NCBI GenBank assembly: GCA_964614095.1
Contig: CAZTJO010000002.1
Location: 62,001 to 126,000 of the forward strand
DNA from: CAZWKX01 sp964614095
Lineage (GTDB): Bacteria > Actinomycetota > Acidimicrobiia > Spongiisociales > UBA11373
Length of the DNA: 64,000 nucleotides
Reading direction: 5' to 3'
Shown: in pieces, positions 32,705 to 41,786 of the stretch
Layout of the letters: every line of letters begins with the position of its first letter
Numbering within the stretch: position 1 is the first letter of the stretch
Program-made: the position numbers and the translations under genes
The notes under the pieces: generated by a model
What the model saw: only the letters and a program-made list of their open reading frames with translations
Databases searched by the model: none
Told to the model about the DNA's origin: nothing

Positions 32705-33406
32705 ATGATTTCGCTGAACGGAGTGGGGAAGACCTACGGCGAAGGTGTGGCCGCAGTCCATGCTTTGCGCGACGTGGACCTCGAGATACCGGACGGGGAG
32801 CTGACCGTCATCCTCGGGCCCAGCGGCTCGGGGAAGACGACCCTGCTGAACCTGGTGGGAGCTATCGACGACCTCAGCTCGGGTTCGTTGCGGGTCGGCG
32901 ATGTCGACCTCGCGGCACTGAGCGCCGATGCGCGTGTCGACTACCGCCGCACCCAGGTGGGTTTTGTGTTCCAGTTCTTCAATCTCATTCCCACTCTGAC
33001 TGCTGCCGAGAACGTTGAGCTCGTCGCCGAGCTGACCCGCGGCAATGGGGCCCAGCGGGCGCGAACGGCTCTGGAGCAGGTGGGCTTGGCCGAGCGGCTC
33101 GACCATTTCCCGTCGCAGCTGTCGGGAGGGGAGCAGCAGCGGGTGGCCATTGCCCGGGCTCTGGCCAAAGAGCCGCCGATCCTGCTGTGTGATGAGCCTA
33201 CCGGCGAGCTCGATTTCGAGACCGGGAGGCTCATACTCGGCCTGCTGCGCCGGCTGGGCCGGGAGAACGGCCAGACCGTGCTGCTGGTGACTCACAATGC
33301 CGCCATAGGGGAGATGGCGGACCGTGTGGTACGGCTGCGGTCCGGGGAGATCGTCGAGGATCGCCACATCGAGTCCCCGGTGGATGCAGAGACGCTGACA
33401 TGGTGA
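32705..33406 (+). CDS. ABC transporter ATP-binding protein (MacB/LolD type)
   Basis: A 233-residue ATPase beginning MISLNGVGKTYGEG after GTGAGGAG. Walker A is GPSGSGKTT, the Q-loop QVGFVFQFFNLIPTLTA, the signature LSGGEQQRV, and Walker B LLCDEPTGELDF. These are hallmarks of mechanotransmission (MacB/LolD/FtsE) ATPases. In that family the LDF ending is usually LDS/LDT. The stop codon overlaps the permease start, so expression is coupled. Confidence 0.88.
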   Translation: MISLNGVGKTYGEGVAAVHALRDVDLEIPDGELTVILGPSGSGKTTLLNLVGAIDDLSSGSLRVGDVDLAALSADARVDYRRTQVGFVFQFFNLIPTLTAAENVELVAELTRGNGAQRARTALEQVGLAERLDHFPSQLSGGEQQRVAIARALAKEPPILLCDEPTGELDFETGRLILGLLRRLGRENGQTVLLVTHNAAIGEMADRVVRLRSGEIVEDRHIESPVDAETLTW

Positions 33407-35763
33407 AGCCGCTCACCCGAAAGCTCTTCCGTGACATCGGCCGCCATCGGGCCCAGTTCATCGCGGTCATGGTGACGGTGTTTCTCGGGGTGACAATCTT
33501 CGCCGCCACCTACGACTCATACCAGAACCTGGTGGCGTCCTACGAGACGACGTTCTCGGAGTACCACTTTGCCAATCTCACTGTGGCCGGCGGCGACATC
33601 GAGGCCATCGCCGCCGCTGCCGCCGAGACACCGGGTGTGGAGGCGGCACATTCCCGGACGATTGCCGATGTCCCGCTGCGTGCCGATGAGACGAAGCTCC
33701 TGGGCCGGGCCGTGGGCTTGCCCGTCACCGGGCAGCCGGCGGTGAACCAGTTGAAGGTGCTCGACGGCACCTACCTCGATGCGGCTCGGCCCGGCGGCGT
33801 GCTTGTCGAGGAGCACATGGCCGACCACTTCGGCCTGGTCCCTGGGAGTACCGTCGAAGTGCTGTGCGGCACCGACTGGCGAGTGCTGGAGATCGTCGGT
33901 GTGGTGTCGTCGCCCGAGTACATCTGGCCGGCACGAAGCCGCCAGGAGATCCTCACGACGCCGGACAACTTTGGGGTGGTTTTCACCGGCGAGTCGCTGG
34001 CCCGCGAGTTGGCCGGAGTTGAATCGCCCAATGAGGTCGTTCTCTACTACGAGAACGGTGAGCCCGACGAGGCGCTGAGCGTCGAACTCGGGGTCACCGC
34101 TCGCAACCTGGGTGCGACGCAGGTGTACACCCGCGACGAACAACCGTCGAATGCCGCTCTGTCGGAAGACATCAAGGGTTTTGAGGAGATGGCGCTGCTG
34201 TTCCCGGTGCTCTTCATCGTGGCCGCGGCCATGGCTTCGTACGTGATGATCAGCCGTTTTGTCTATGCCCAGCGGCCGCACATCGGCGGCATGCTGGCCA
34301 ACGGCTTCACCCGGGGCCAGGTGCTGCGGCACTACCTCGGCTACGGCTGGATTCCCGGCCTGATCGGGGCTGTGCCCGGCGCCGTGCTCGGGGTGTTCCT
34401 CGCCGGCGTTATCACCCGTCTCTACACCGGGATGCTCTCCGTTCCGGTCACCCTCATCGAGTTCCATCCCACGACGCTTGCCGCCGGGGTGTTCATCGGT
34501 GTCTTGGCCACTCTTCTGGCCGCGCTGGCGCCTGCTCTGGTTGCCTCTCGTATTCGGCCGGCAGAGGCCATGCGAGGGGAGACGCCGGCGGGTCGCGGCC
34601 GGGTCAGCATCGCCGAGCGCCTGCTGCCGCCGCTGCGGCGGCTTCCCATCCGCTGGCGGATGGCGTTCCGCGGAATCGAGCGCAACCCGCGGCGCACCCT
34701 CTACACCATGTTTGGTGTGGTGCTCTCCCTGGTGCTGGTGCTGGTGTCCTGGGGCATGATCGACACGGTCGAGCACCTTCTGGATCTCCAGTTCGTGCAG
34801 ATCTCTCAGGAAGATGCCGTGGTGTACTTTGCCGCGCCGGTGGGCATCGAAGAGGTCGCCGCTCTCGAGGCGGTTCCCGGCGTGGCCGCAGCCGAGCCGG
34901 CACTGGAGGCGCCGGTGACGGTGACGGCCGGAGACAGAACCTACGACACGGTCCTGGTGGCTCTCGAAGCCGGCACCGAGATGCACAACTTCCGTTCCGT
35001 GGACGGCTCCTGGATCGAACTGCCCGATGAGGGGCTGCTGCTCGGCAAGGCGCTCGGCTCCGAGCTGGGCATCGAGGCGGGGGACGTGGTCGGGGTAACG
35101 GTGGCCCCGCTGGGCATCACCGTCGAGGGCACGGTGGCCGGGTTTGTCGACGAGCCGCTCGGCACCTTTGCCTATACGAGTCGCCAATACGCCGCAGCGC
35201 AGCTCGGCGGGTCGCTGCGGGTGACCTCGGCTCTGGTGCGCTACTCCGAGGGGGCCGATGCGGCCGTGGTGCGACAAGCTATCACCGAGTTGCCCGACGT
35301 GGCCGCCTTCGAGGATGCCGATGCCCTCTACGACGTCATGAACCGCTACATGATGCTCTTCTACGGGTTTGTCGGCATCATGCTCGTGTTCGGCGCGGCC
35401 ATGGCATTTGCCCTCATCTTCAATGCCATGACGGTGAACATTGCCGAACGGTCCCGGGAAGTGGCAACCTTGCTGGCGGTGGGAACGAAGCGGAGCACGG
35501 TGTCGCGTCTCATCACCGCCGAGAACCTCATCGTGGCGGTGGCGGGAATTCCCTTTGGCCTCGTCGCCGGGTACTACCTGTCGGCCTTCTTCTGGGGGAG
35601 TTTCGAGAGTGACATGTTCGCCTTCGATCTGTACGTGCGTCCGGCGACCTTTGCCTTTGCCGGTCTGGCCATTGTGGTGGTGGCGCTGATCTCGGGATGG
35701 CCCGGGCTGCGGGCCCTGCGTCGGCTCCACATCCCGACCGTGGTGAAAGAGCGGTCGTCGTAG
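33400..35763 (+). CDS. Large FtsX/MacB-type ABC permease
   Basis: A 787-residue membrane protein. A first span lies near residues 18-36 (FIAVMVTVFLGVTIFAATY). A large extracytoplasmic domain (about 40-260) follows, then three FtsX-type spans (about 265-385). A central linker carries a re-entry span (MFGVVLSLVLVLVSWGMID) and a second extracytoplasmic domain. A final FtsX three-span block starts near YGFVGIMLVFGAAMAFALIF. This two-block layout is that of large export or lipoprotein-handling permeases (YvrN/macrolide-like). It overlaps its ATPase gene by 7 bp. Substrate unknown. Confidence 0.85.
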   Translation: MVKPLTRKLFRDIGRHRAQFIAVMVTVFLGVTIFAATYDSYQNLVASYETTFSEYHFANLTVAGGDIEAIAAAAAETPGVEAAHSRTIADVPLRADETKLLGRAVGLPVTGQPAVNQLKVLDGTYLDAARPGGVLVEEHMADHFGLVPGSTVEVLCGTDWRVLEIVGVVSSPEYIWPARSRQEILTTPDNFGVVFTGESLARELAGVESPNEVVLYYENGEPDEALSVELGVTARNLGATQVYTRDEQPSNAALSEDIKGFEEMALLFPVLFIVAAAMASYVMISRFVYAQRPHIGGMLANGFTRGQVLRHYLGYGWIPGLIGAVPGAVLGVFLAGVITRLYTGMLSVPVTLIEFHPTTLAAGVFIGVLATLLAALAPALVASRIRPAEAMRGETPAGRGRVSIAERLLPPLRRLPIRWRMAFRGIERNPRRTLYTMFGVVLSLVLVLVSWGMIDTVEHLLDLQFVQISQEDAVVYFAAPVGIEEVAALEAVPGVAAAEPALEAPVTVTAGDRTYDTVLVALEAGTEMHNFRSVDGSWIELPDEGLLLGKALGSELGIEAGDVVGVTVAPLGITVEGTVAGFVDEPLGTFAYTSRQYAAAQLGGSLRVTSALVRYSEGADAAVVRQAITELPDVAAFEDADALYDVMNRYMMLFYGFVGIMLVFGAAMAFALIFNAMTVNIAERSREVATLLAVGTKRSTVSRLITAENLIVAVAGIPFGLVAGYYLSAFFWGSFESDMFAFDLYVRPATFAFAGLAIVVVALISGWPGLRALRRLHIPTVVKERSS

Positions 35764-35778
35764 CGCTCGACCGGCGGC

Positions 35779-36555
35779 TCAGCGCCGCCGACCCACCGCC
35801 CAGCCGACCAGAGCCCAGCCGCCGACGGTCCAGAGCCCCAGAACCAGATACGAGCGGGCCACGTTGGTGACCAGGCCGTCGGTGAGGGCGTCCCGCACCA
35901 CGTTCGCCATGTGCCAGAAGGGGAGCACCCGGTGTGTGTCCGCCAGCCAACTGGGGAAGTTTTCGATGGGAAAGACGATGGGGGAGAACATCAGCACCAC
36001 AAAGATGATGAGGTTGGTGATGAGGTTGGTGATCTGGGGATTGGGCACGGCATGCCCGACGGCGTAGCCGACCGAGGTGGCCATGAGCGATGCCAGAGCG
36101 ACTGCGGGCACGATGATGGAAGAGACGTGGAGGTCGATGTCGTAGCGCCAGTTGGCGATGGCCAAGGTGATGGCGAACCCGGGCACGGACATCAGGGTGA
36201 ACACGGTGAGGCTGGACAGCGCGGCCACCATCCGCGGCACGGGCAGCGAAAGCACGAAGTCGTACGTGCCCTCCAGCTTTTGCATGCTCACCAGGCTGGG
36301 GAGCAGTGCCATGCCCAGGGGAATGATCGACAGGGTGGGGGCTCCGGTGGCGACGAAGGTGGCGACGGGAGTCTCCATCTCCCCCAGATAGAAGCCGTAG
36401 ATGATGGCCATGCCGGCGCCCATCAGCACCTGTACGACCAGGAAAGTGGCCAGCCAATCTCGGGACCCGGTGAGGTCGAGGCGCAGCATGGCGGCGTAGC
36501 TGTGGAGCCAGTGTTTGGGGCCGCGGCGGGGTTGGTCCAGCAGCAGGGCCGTCAT
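35779..36555 (-). CDS. ABC-2 type permease, second of a pair
   Basis: A 258-residue protein with six spans, clearly paralogous to the next gene upstream on this strand. Both share the order LRLDLT, TYDFVLSLPVPR, GxAxxHAVxxP, FSPIxFPxExxPSWL and NVARSYLxLG. Together they would form a heteromeric ABC-2 channel with the ATPase at 37321-38277. The start codon follows the stop of its partner by one base, so the operon is tightly coupled. The convergent end is 15 bases from the FtsX-type permease gene. Confidence 0.82.
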   Translation of the reverse strand: MTALLLDQPRRGPKHWLHSYAAMLRLDLTGSRDWLATFLVVQVLMGAGMAIIYGFYLGEMETPVATFVATGAPTLSIIPLGMALLPSLVSMQKLEGTYDFVLSLPVPRMVAALSSLTVFTLMSVPGFAITLAIANWRYDIDLHVSSIIVPAVALASLMATSVGYAVGHAVPNPQITNLITNLIIFVVLMFSPIVFPIENFPSWLADTHRVLPFWHMANVVRDALTDGLVTNVARSYLVLGLWTVGGWALVGWAVGRRR

Positions 36556-36556
36556 C

Positions 36557-37324
36557 TCACTTCCGTCTCCCCAATACGGCCGCGGTGACCGCGACCGAGA
36601 TCACGGCCCAGGCACCGAGCATCAGGTACGACCGCGCCACGTTGGGCACCACGCCTTTGGTGATGGCGGCGCGAATCGCATCGGCCATAGGGGCAAAGGG
36701 CAGCCACTCGTGGGCACTCGCCAGCCACCCGGGGAGCTGGTCGGCGGGGAAGTTGATGGGGGAGAAGCCGATGATGACAAAGATGAGCACCTGGCTGATA
36801 ACCATCGTCACCATTGGCTGAGCCACGGCGTGCGCCAGGGCGTATCCGATCATGGTGCCGGTGAACACGACCAGAAGCACCGCCGGCAGGATCATTGGTG
36901 TTACGTGCAGCGGGAGGTCGTATCGCAGCACGGCCACCACAAGGGCCAGCGTCATGGCGGGGAGGCCGATGATGAGGTTGGTGGTGATCCAGCTGAAGGC
37001 GGCGGTGGTCCGGGGCACCGGCAGCGACCAGAGGAAGTCGTAGGTCTTCTCGATCTTCTGCTGAGCGATGAGCTGAGGGGCCAACACCAGGCCGATGGTG
37101 ACCAGGGTGATGACGAGCACCCCGGTGGAGACGTAGAGAGCGGCCTCCTCGGGGACCTGCCCGAAGAACAGGTCGACGGCCAGCACAAACCCGCCACCGG
37201 CCAGGGACAGGACGAGGACCGTGATTGGCAGCACCATTCGCAGGCTGGTGAGGTCCCAGCGCAGCATCGCTAGGTAGGAGCGCCACCAGTAGGCCGGGCC
37301 GGAGCGCAGAGTCTGAGAAGTCAC
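36557..37324 (-). CDS. ABC-2 type permease, first of a pair
   Basis: A 255-residue protein with six membrane spans, paralog of the downstream gene (motifs TYDFLWSLPVPRTTA, GFSPINFPADQLPGWL and NVARSYLMLGAW). It overlaps the ATPase gene by 4 bp (ATGA). The pair probably arose by tandem duplication and functions as a heterodimer. Confidence 0.82.
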   Translation of the reverse strand: MTSQTLRSGPAYWWRSYLAMLRWDLTSLRMVLPITVLVLSLAGGGFVLAVDLFFGQVPEEAALYVSTGVLVITLVTIGLVLAPQLIAQQKIEKTYDFLWSLPVPRTTAAFSWITTNLIIGLPAMTLALVVAVLRYDLPLHVTPMILPAVLLVVFTGTMIGYALAHAVAQPMVTMVISQVLIFVIIGFSPINFPADQLPGWLASAHEWLPFAPMADAIRAAITKGVVPNVARSYLMLGAWAVISVAVTAAVLGRRK

Positions 37325-38277
37325 GATCCGGTTACGGCGGGGGCTTCGATGTCGCCGGTCATGCGGATGTAGACGTCCTCGAGCGTGGTGGACCCAAGGG
37401 CGTACTCCTCGGCCAGGCCGAGGCCGACCAGCTCCTGAGCCCAGCCGATGGCGTGCGCCGCCTCGGTCTCGTCGATGACGGTCATGAGGTTGTTGCCCAC
37501 CCTGGTGTATTGCTGCACGAATGGGAGCAGGTCGGGGGTATCTGCTCCCGGCGTCATCATCACCTGCAGCCGCAGCCGCCCTCGATCCGTCGACTTCATC
37601 GATGAGGGGGTTCCTTCGGCCAGTAGCCTGCCCTCATCGATGATGGCAAGCCGGTCCACCGCCTTCTCCGCCTCGATCACGTTGTGTGTCACCAGGAGCA
37701 CCGCCACGCCCTCCTCGCCGAGGTGGCGCACCTGATCCCACAGCAGGCGCCGCCGCCGCGGATCGACGTCGTTGGTGGGCTCGTCGAGGATGACGATCCG
37801 GCCCGGGAGCACGGTGGCCATCACAAACCCCACCAGGCGTTTCACCCCGCCGGAGAGCCGTACGCCGAACGTATCGCGCCACTCTCCCAGCTCCAGTGCA
37901 TCGATCAGCTCGTCGCGGCGGCGTTTTACCAAGGCGGAGGCGCCGCCGCGGATCATGCCGGTGATGTCGATGGCCTCGCGAGCACGGAACGAGTTGATGG
38001 GCATCTGCGCCTGGGGAAGGTAGGAACAGAGCTGGCGGGCGGCATCGGGGTCGGCGACCAGATCGTGCGGACCCAGGCTGATGGATCCACCGTCGGGCTT
38101 GAGCAGGCCGATGATCTGCTTGACGAGAGTGGTCTTGCCGGCGCCGTTGGGTCCAAGGAGGCCGTAGACCTCCCCCGGCTCGACGTGGAGGGTGAGGCCG
38201 TCATTGGCCCGCACCTTGTTGTTGAAGACCTTGACGACCTGGTCGACCCGCAGCGTCCAGTCGGTGGGTTCGGCCAT
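37321..38277 (-). CDS. ABC transporter ATP-binding protein of the two-permease operon
   Basis: A 318-residue ATPase. Walker A is GPNGAGKTT, the Q-loop YLPQAQMPINSFRARE, the signature LSGGVKRLVG, and Walker B IVILDEPTNDVDP with H-loop VTHN. The signature LSGGV is a slight departure from LSGGQ. The N-terminus (EPTDWTLRVDQVVKVFNNKV) suggests the ATG at 38277. The C-terminal extension carries a regulatory-like domain. It is divergent, 66 bp apart, from another ABC operon. Confidence 0.85.
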   Translation of the reverse strand: MAEPTDWTLRVDQVVKVFNNKVRANDGLTLHVEPGEVYGLLGPNGAGKTTLVKQIIGLLKPDGGSISLGPHDLVADPDAARQLCSYLPQAQMPINSFRAREAIDITGMIRGGASALVKRRRDELIDALELGEWRDTFGVRLSGGVKRLVGFVMATVLPGRIVILDEPTNDVDPRRRRLLWDQVRHLGEEGVAVLLVTHNVIEAEKAVDRLAIIDEGRLLAEGTPSSMKSTDRGRLRLQVMMTPGADTPDLLPFVQQYTRVGNNLMTVIDETEAAHAIGWAQELVGLGLAEEYALGSTTLEDVYIRMTGDIEAPAVTGS

Positions 38278-38343
38278 GGGGTTGTCCTCCTTGCGGAAGC
38301 GGATGCTATCGGTTGGCCGCGCTGCCTGATGAATGGTTAGGGT

Positions 38344-39375
38344 ATGCGCCGATCGAAAAAGTGGGGTGCCGCAGTGAATGGACTTGTGCTCCAGGCCGAA
38401 GGATTGCGGAAATCATTCGGTGAGGTCGAGGCGGTCAGAGGAGTGAGTTTTCACATCGCCGCCGGGGAGACGTACGGGCTCCTCGGACCCAACGGCGCCG
38501 GCAAGACCACAACCATCTCCATGGTTACCGGCCTGCTTGAGCGGGATGCCGGCAGTGTGGTCGTCGATGGCAAGGAGATCACCACTACCTCCACGGCGGC
38601 AAAGGCGGCCATCGGCTATGTGCCTCAGGACATCGCCGTCTACCCCGATCTCACCGGGCGGGAGAATCTGACCTTTTTCGGCCGCTTGTACGGAATGAGA
38701 GGCAAAAGCCTCTCGGGGCGGGTCGACGAAGTCCTAGAGATCATCGGCCTCAGCACCCGCGCCGACGATCGCTCTGATGAGTACTCGGGCGGCATGAAGC
38801 GCCGGCTCAACATCGGCATCGGACTGCTGCACCGGCCCCGCCTGCTGATGCTCGACGAGCCCACCGTCGGCGTCGATCCACAGAGCCGCAACGCCATTCT
38901 GGAGAGCGTTGAGCACCTCAGCGAGGCGGGCATGGCCGTGCTGTACACCACCCACTACATGGAGGAGGCGGAGCGGCTGTGTGACCGGGTCGGCATCATC
39001 GACCTGGGCTTGATCATGGCGGAGGGAACCCGAGAGGAGCTGGTCGCCGTTGTCGGCGAGCGTGATCGAGTTCGCCTGACCGCCACCGGGCACGTCGTCG
39101 CCGCCGAGGAGGCCTTGCAGCGCCTGGCATCGGTCGAGGAGGCCTCGGTACGGGAAGACGGCATCGACCTCCTGGTCAACGGAGCCAGCGCCGCGCTCCC
39201 AAGCATTCTGGAGGCGGCGGCCCGTGCCGGCGCCGCCGTGACCTCGGTCGATGTCGACGAGCCCAACCTGGAAGCGGTCTTCCTGCATCTCACCGGCAAG
39301 GCGCTGCGCGACATCGGGGTGGAGGCCGACGCGATGGAATCGGCTGCCGCCTCCGCGCTTGGAGGGGAGGAATAG
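38344..39375 (+). CDS. ABC transporter ATP-binding protein (ABC-2 exporter, rightward operon)
   Basis: A 343-residue ATPase (Walker A GPNGAGKTT, signature YSGGMKRRLN, Walker B LLMLDEPTVGVDP, H-loop TTHYMEEAE), a DrrA-like drug-resistance exporter ATPase. Two similar permease genes follow. The start may be GTG 38374 (VNGLVLQAEG) instead of ATG 38344, because TAGGGT immediately before 38344 could be a -10 and would leave the ATG untranscribed. The C-terminal about 100 residues are the usual DrrA-type extension. Confidence 0.85.
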   Translation: MRRSKKWGAAVNGLVLQAEGLRKSFGEVEAVRGVSFHIAAGETYGLLGPNGAGKTTTISMVTGLLERDAGSVVVDGKEITTTSTAAKAAIGYVPQDIAVYPDLTGRENLTFFGRLYGMRGKSLSGRVDEVLEIIGLSTRADDRSDEYSGGMKRRLNIGIGLLHRPRLLMLDEPTVGVDPQSRNAILESVEHLSEAGMAVLYTTHYMEEAERLCDRVGIIDLGLIMAEGTREELVAVVGERDRVRLTATGHVVAAEEALQRLASVEEASVREDGIDLLVNGASAALPSILEAAARAGAAVTSVDVDEPNLEAVFLHLTGKALRDIGVEADAMESAAASALGGEE

Positions 39376-39384
39376 GGGGGCGTT

Positions 39385-40587
39385 ATGGCGGCGGTGACGA
39401 TTGCTCTCAAGGACCTGCGGCAGCGCATCCGCGATCACAGCGCCTTCCTCTGGGGCATCGTGGCGCCCTTTGGACTCGCCTTGGTTTTCTCGCTGATCCT
39501 GGGCAATGTTGCCGACCCGTCCAGCTTCGATGTCTCCTATGCCGTCGTCGACCTCGACGGCGGCGAGATGGGCCGGGTGTTTGTCGACGAGATCCTGATG
39601 CCCATCAGCAAAGCTGGACCACTCGGTGAGGAGGGCTTTTTCGACCTTGTGGTCGTCACCAGCGAGGCGGCCGCCGAGACCATGGCAGAGAACGGCGACG
39701 TCGACGCGGCCATCATCGTGCCCTCCGGCTTCACCGATGCGGTGAACAGCGGGGCGCCCTCCGCGGTCACCGTCGTCGGCAACGTGAACAGTCCCACTCT
39801 GGCTGAGGTGGCTCGCTCCATCGCCTCCGGCTACGCCGACGAGGTGAACACGGTGCGCACCTCGGTCTTCTCGCTGGTGGTGCTACAGGGTGAGATGCCC
39901 GACGAAGCCGAGATGTCGGTGCTGGCCGCTGCCGCCCGGGCCGAGCCGGCGCCGCTGGTGGTGGGAGATGATCCGGCGGCGTCGAAGATCTTGTCGGCCC
40001 AGACCTTCTATGCGGCGGGCATGGCCATCATGTTCCTGTTCCTCGCCGTGCAGTTCGGGGTGCTGGGCCTGCTCGAGGAGAAACAGAACGGGACCATGGC
40101 CCGGCTGCTGGCCGCCCCGATCAGCAGAACCTCGATCGTTGCCGGCAAGGCACTCACCTCGTTTGTAATCGGCATCTCAAGTATGGCCGTGCTTGTTGTC
40201 GGCACCACCTTCCTGCTCAATGCCAGCTGGGGCAACTCTGTGGGCGTGGCCATCCTCGTGCTCGCCGGCGTCCTGTCGGCCATGGGCATCATGTTTTTTG
40301 TCGCCGCTTTCGCCAAGACCCCAGAACAGGCGGGGAACCTGCAGGCCATCATCGCCTTCCTTCTCGCCATGCTGGGCGGCACCTTTTTTCCCGTCTACCA
40401 GGCCGGCGGCCTTCTGGGCAAACTCAGTCTGCTGACGCCTCACGCCTGGTTCCTGCGCGGCCTCGGTGATCTGACCGGTGAAGGCACCATCGGCGCTGTG
40501 TTCCCGGCCGCCCTCTACGTGGTGGCCTTTGGCGTGGTGACGGGGCTGCTGGCGCAGTTCCGCCTGGGCAAGGCGGTGGCCCCGTGA
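39385..40587 (+). CDS. ABC-2 type permease of the rightward operon (1)
   Basis: A 400-residue YhgE/NodJ-like ABC-2 permease. One N-terminal span (about 18-40) precedes a large extracytoplasmic domain (about 45-200), then five C-terminal spans. The motif EEKQNGTMARLLAAPISRTS marks the cytoplasmic coupling helix, and FPVYQAGG plus LTPHAWFLRGL mark the end. It overlaps the next gene by 4 bp (GTGA). Confidence 0.85.
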   Translation: MAAVTIALKDLRQRIRDHSAFLWGIVAPFGLALVFSLILGNVADPSSFDVSYAVVDLDGGEMGRVFVDEILMPISKAGPLGEEGFFDLVVVTSEAAAETMAENGDVDAAIIVPSGFTDAVNSGAPSAVTVVGNVNSPTLAEVARSIASGYADEVNTVRTSVFSLVVLQGEMPDEAEMSVLAAAARAEPAPLVVGDDPAASKILSAQTFYAAGMAIMFLFLAVQFGVLGLLEEKQNGTMARLLAAPISRTSIVAGKALTSFVIGISSMAVLVVGTTFLLNASWGNSVGVAILVLAGVLSAMGIMFFVAAFAKTPEQAGNLQAIIAFLLAMLGGTFFPVYQAGGLLGKLSLLTPHAWFLRGLGDLTGEGTIGAVFPAALYVVAFGVVTGLLAQFRLGKAVAP

Positions 40588-41762
40588 GGAAGGTCTACTC
40601 GATCGGCTTGGTGAACACGATCCGCTTCTTGCGGGAGCGCTCGAACATCTTTTTCGTGTTCCTGCTGCCTCTGCTCATCATCCTGCTGCTGGGGGCGATG
40701 TACGGCACCGGTTTCGATTCCAAGGTCGGTGTGCATGTGGCCGACGCCGGCGGCCCGCTGGCCGATTCTCTGGTGGCTGCCGTGGAGGATCTTCAGGAGA
40801 TGTCCGTGACACGGTACGACGACGCCGGGAGCATGAGCGACGCGGTGCAGCGCGGCACCGTCGACGGCGGTTTCACCATCCCGGCCGGGTACGACGCCGA
40901 TCTGGCTGCGGGCGAGGTTGTCGAGGTGGTGTTCAGCGGCCGCGTGACCGACCAGACCTCAATGCTGCTTGCCGAGGCGGTTCGGGGCGCCGTGGCCTCG
41001 GAGGCCGAGCCGATCAGAGCAGCCCGTTTTGTGGAGCACCAGGGTCTGGCCTCGTTCGAGGAGGCGCTGCCGATTGCAGCCGGGCTGGCCGACGATGAGA
41101 GCGGCCGCATCACCGTGGTATACCGCGAGGCGGGGGATTCGCCGTTTGAGGAGTTTGAAGGGCTCGGCAACTTTGATTTCGGCTCCAGCCAGGAGCTGGT
41201 GCTCTTCATGTTTCTTACCTCGCTGGCCGGATCGGCCAGCCTCATCCAGACTCGGCGTCTCGGAGTGGCCCGGCGCATGTTGTCCACCCCCACATCGACG
41301 AGGGTGATCCTCGGCGGTGAGACTCTGGGGCGCTACAGCATCGCCCTGGTTCAGGGCGTCTACATCATGGTGGGCACTCTGGTGCTCTTCAGAGTCGATT
41401 GGGGTGATCCCGTAGGCGCCGTGGCTATCGTCGCCGTGTTTGCCCTGGTCGGCGCCGCCGGCGCCATGCTGATGGGCGCACTGTTCTCCAACGACCAGCA
41501 AGCGGGGAGCCTGGGGGTGTTGCTGGGGCTGGGGTTGGCCGCGCTCGGTGGCGCCATGGCTCCGATCGAGCTTTTCCCCGAAAGCATGAAGAACCTGGCC
41601 AAGCTCACCCCACACGCCTGGGCCATCGACGGGTTTGCCGAGCTGACGCGGCGGAACGGCAACATCACCGACATCTTGCCCCATCTCGGTGTGCTCGCCG
41701 CTTTCGCCGCCGCCTTCATGCTGCTGGGGGCGTGGCGTCTCCGCCGGGTGCTGACCCGCTAG
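40584..41762 (+). CDS. ABC-2 type permease of the rightward operon (2)
   Basis: A 392-residue paralog of the preceding permease with the same topology: one span, extracytoplasmic domain (about 45-210), five spans. The coupling region is RRLGVARRMLSTPTSTR, and LTPHAWAIDGFAEL parallels LTPHAWFLRGLGDL in its partner. The GTG start overlaps the previous stop. Together with the ATPase at 38344 they would form a heterodimeric exporter for lipid- or drug-like substrates. Confidence 0.85.
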   Translation: MRKVYSIGLVNTIRFLRERSNIFFVFLLPLLIILLLGAMYGTGFDSKVGVHVADAGGPLADSLVAAVEDLQEMSVTRYDDAGSMSDAVQRGTVDGGFTIPAGYDADLAAGEVVEVVFSGRVTDQTSMLLAEAVRGAVASEAEPIRAARFVEHQGLASFEEALPIAAGLADDESGRITVVYREAGDSPFEEFEGLGNFDFGSSQELVLFMFLTSLAGSASLIQTRRLGVARRMLSTPTSTRVILGGETLGRYSIALVQGVYIMVGTLVLFRVDWGDPVGAVAIVAVFALVGAAGAMLMGALFSNDQQAGSLGVLLGLGLAALGGAMAPIELFPESMKNLAKLTPHAWAIDGFAELTRRNGNITDILPHLGVLAAFAAAFMLLGAWRLRRVLTR

Positions 41763-41786
41763 CAGTTGTGCGGAGCCCTCGCCGGA

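Noticed and set aside
33517..35730. 737-residue minus-strand frame opposite the FtsX-type permease
   Set aside because: His/Gly/Glu-rich shadow composition without domains; the plus strand encodes an obvious permease.
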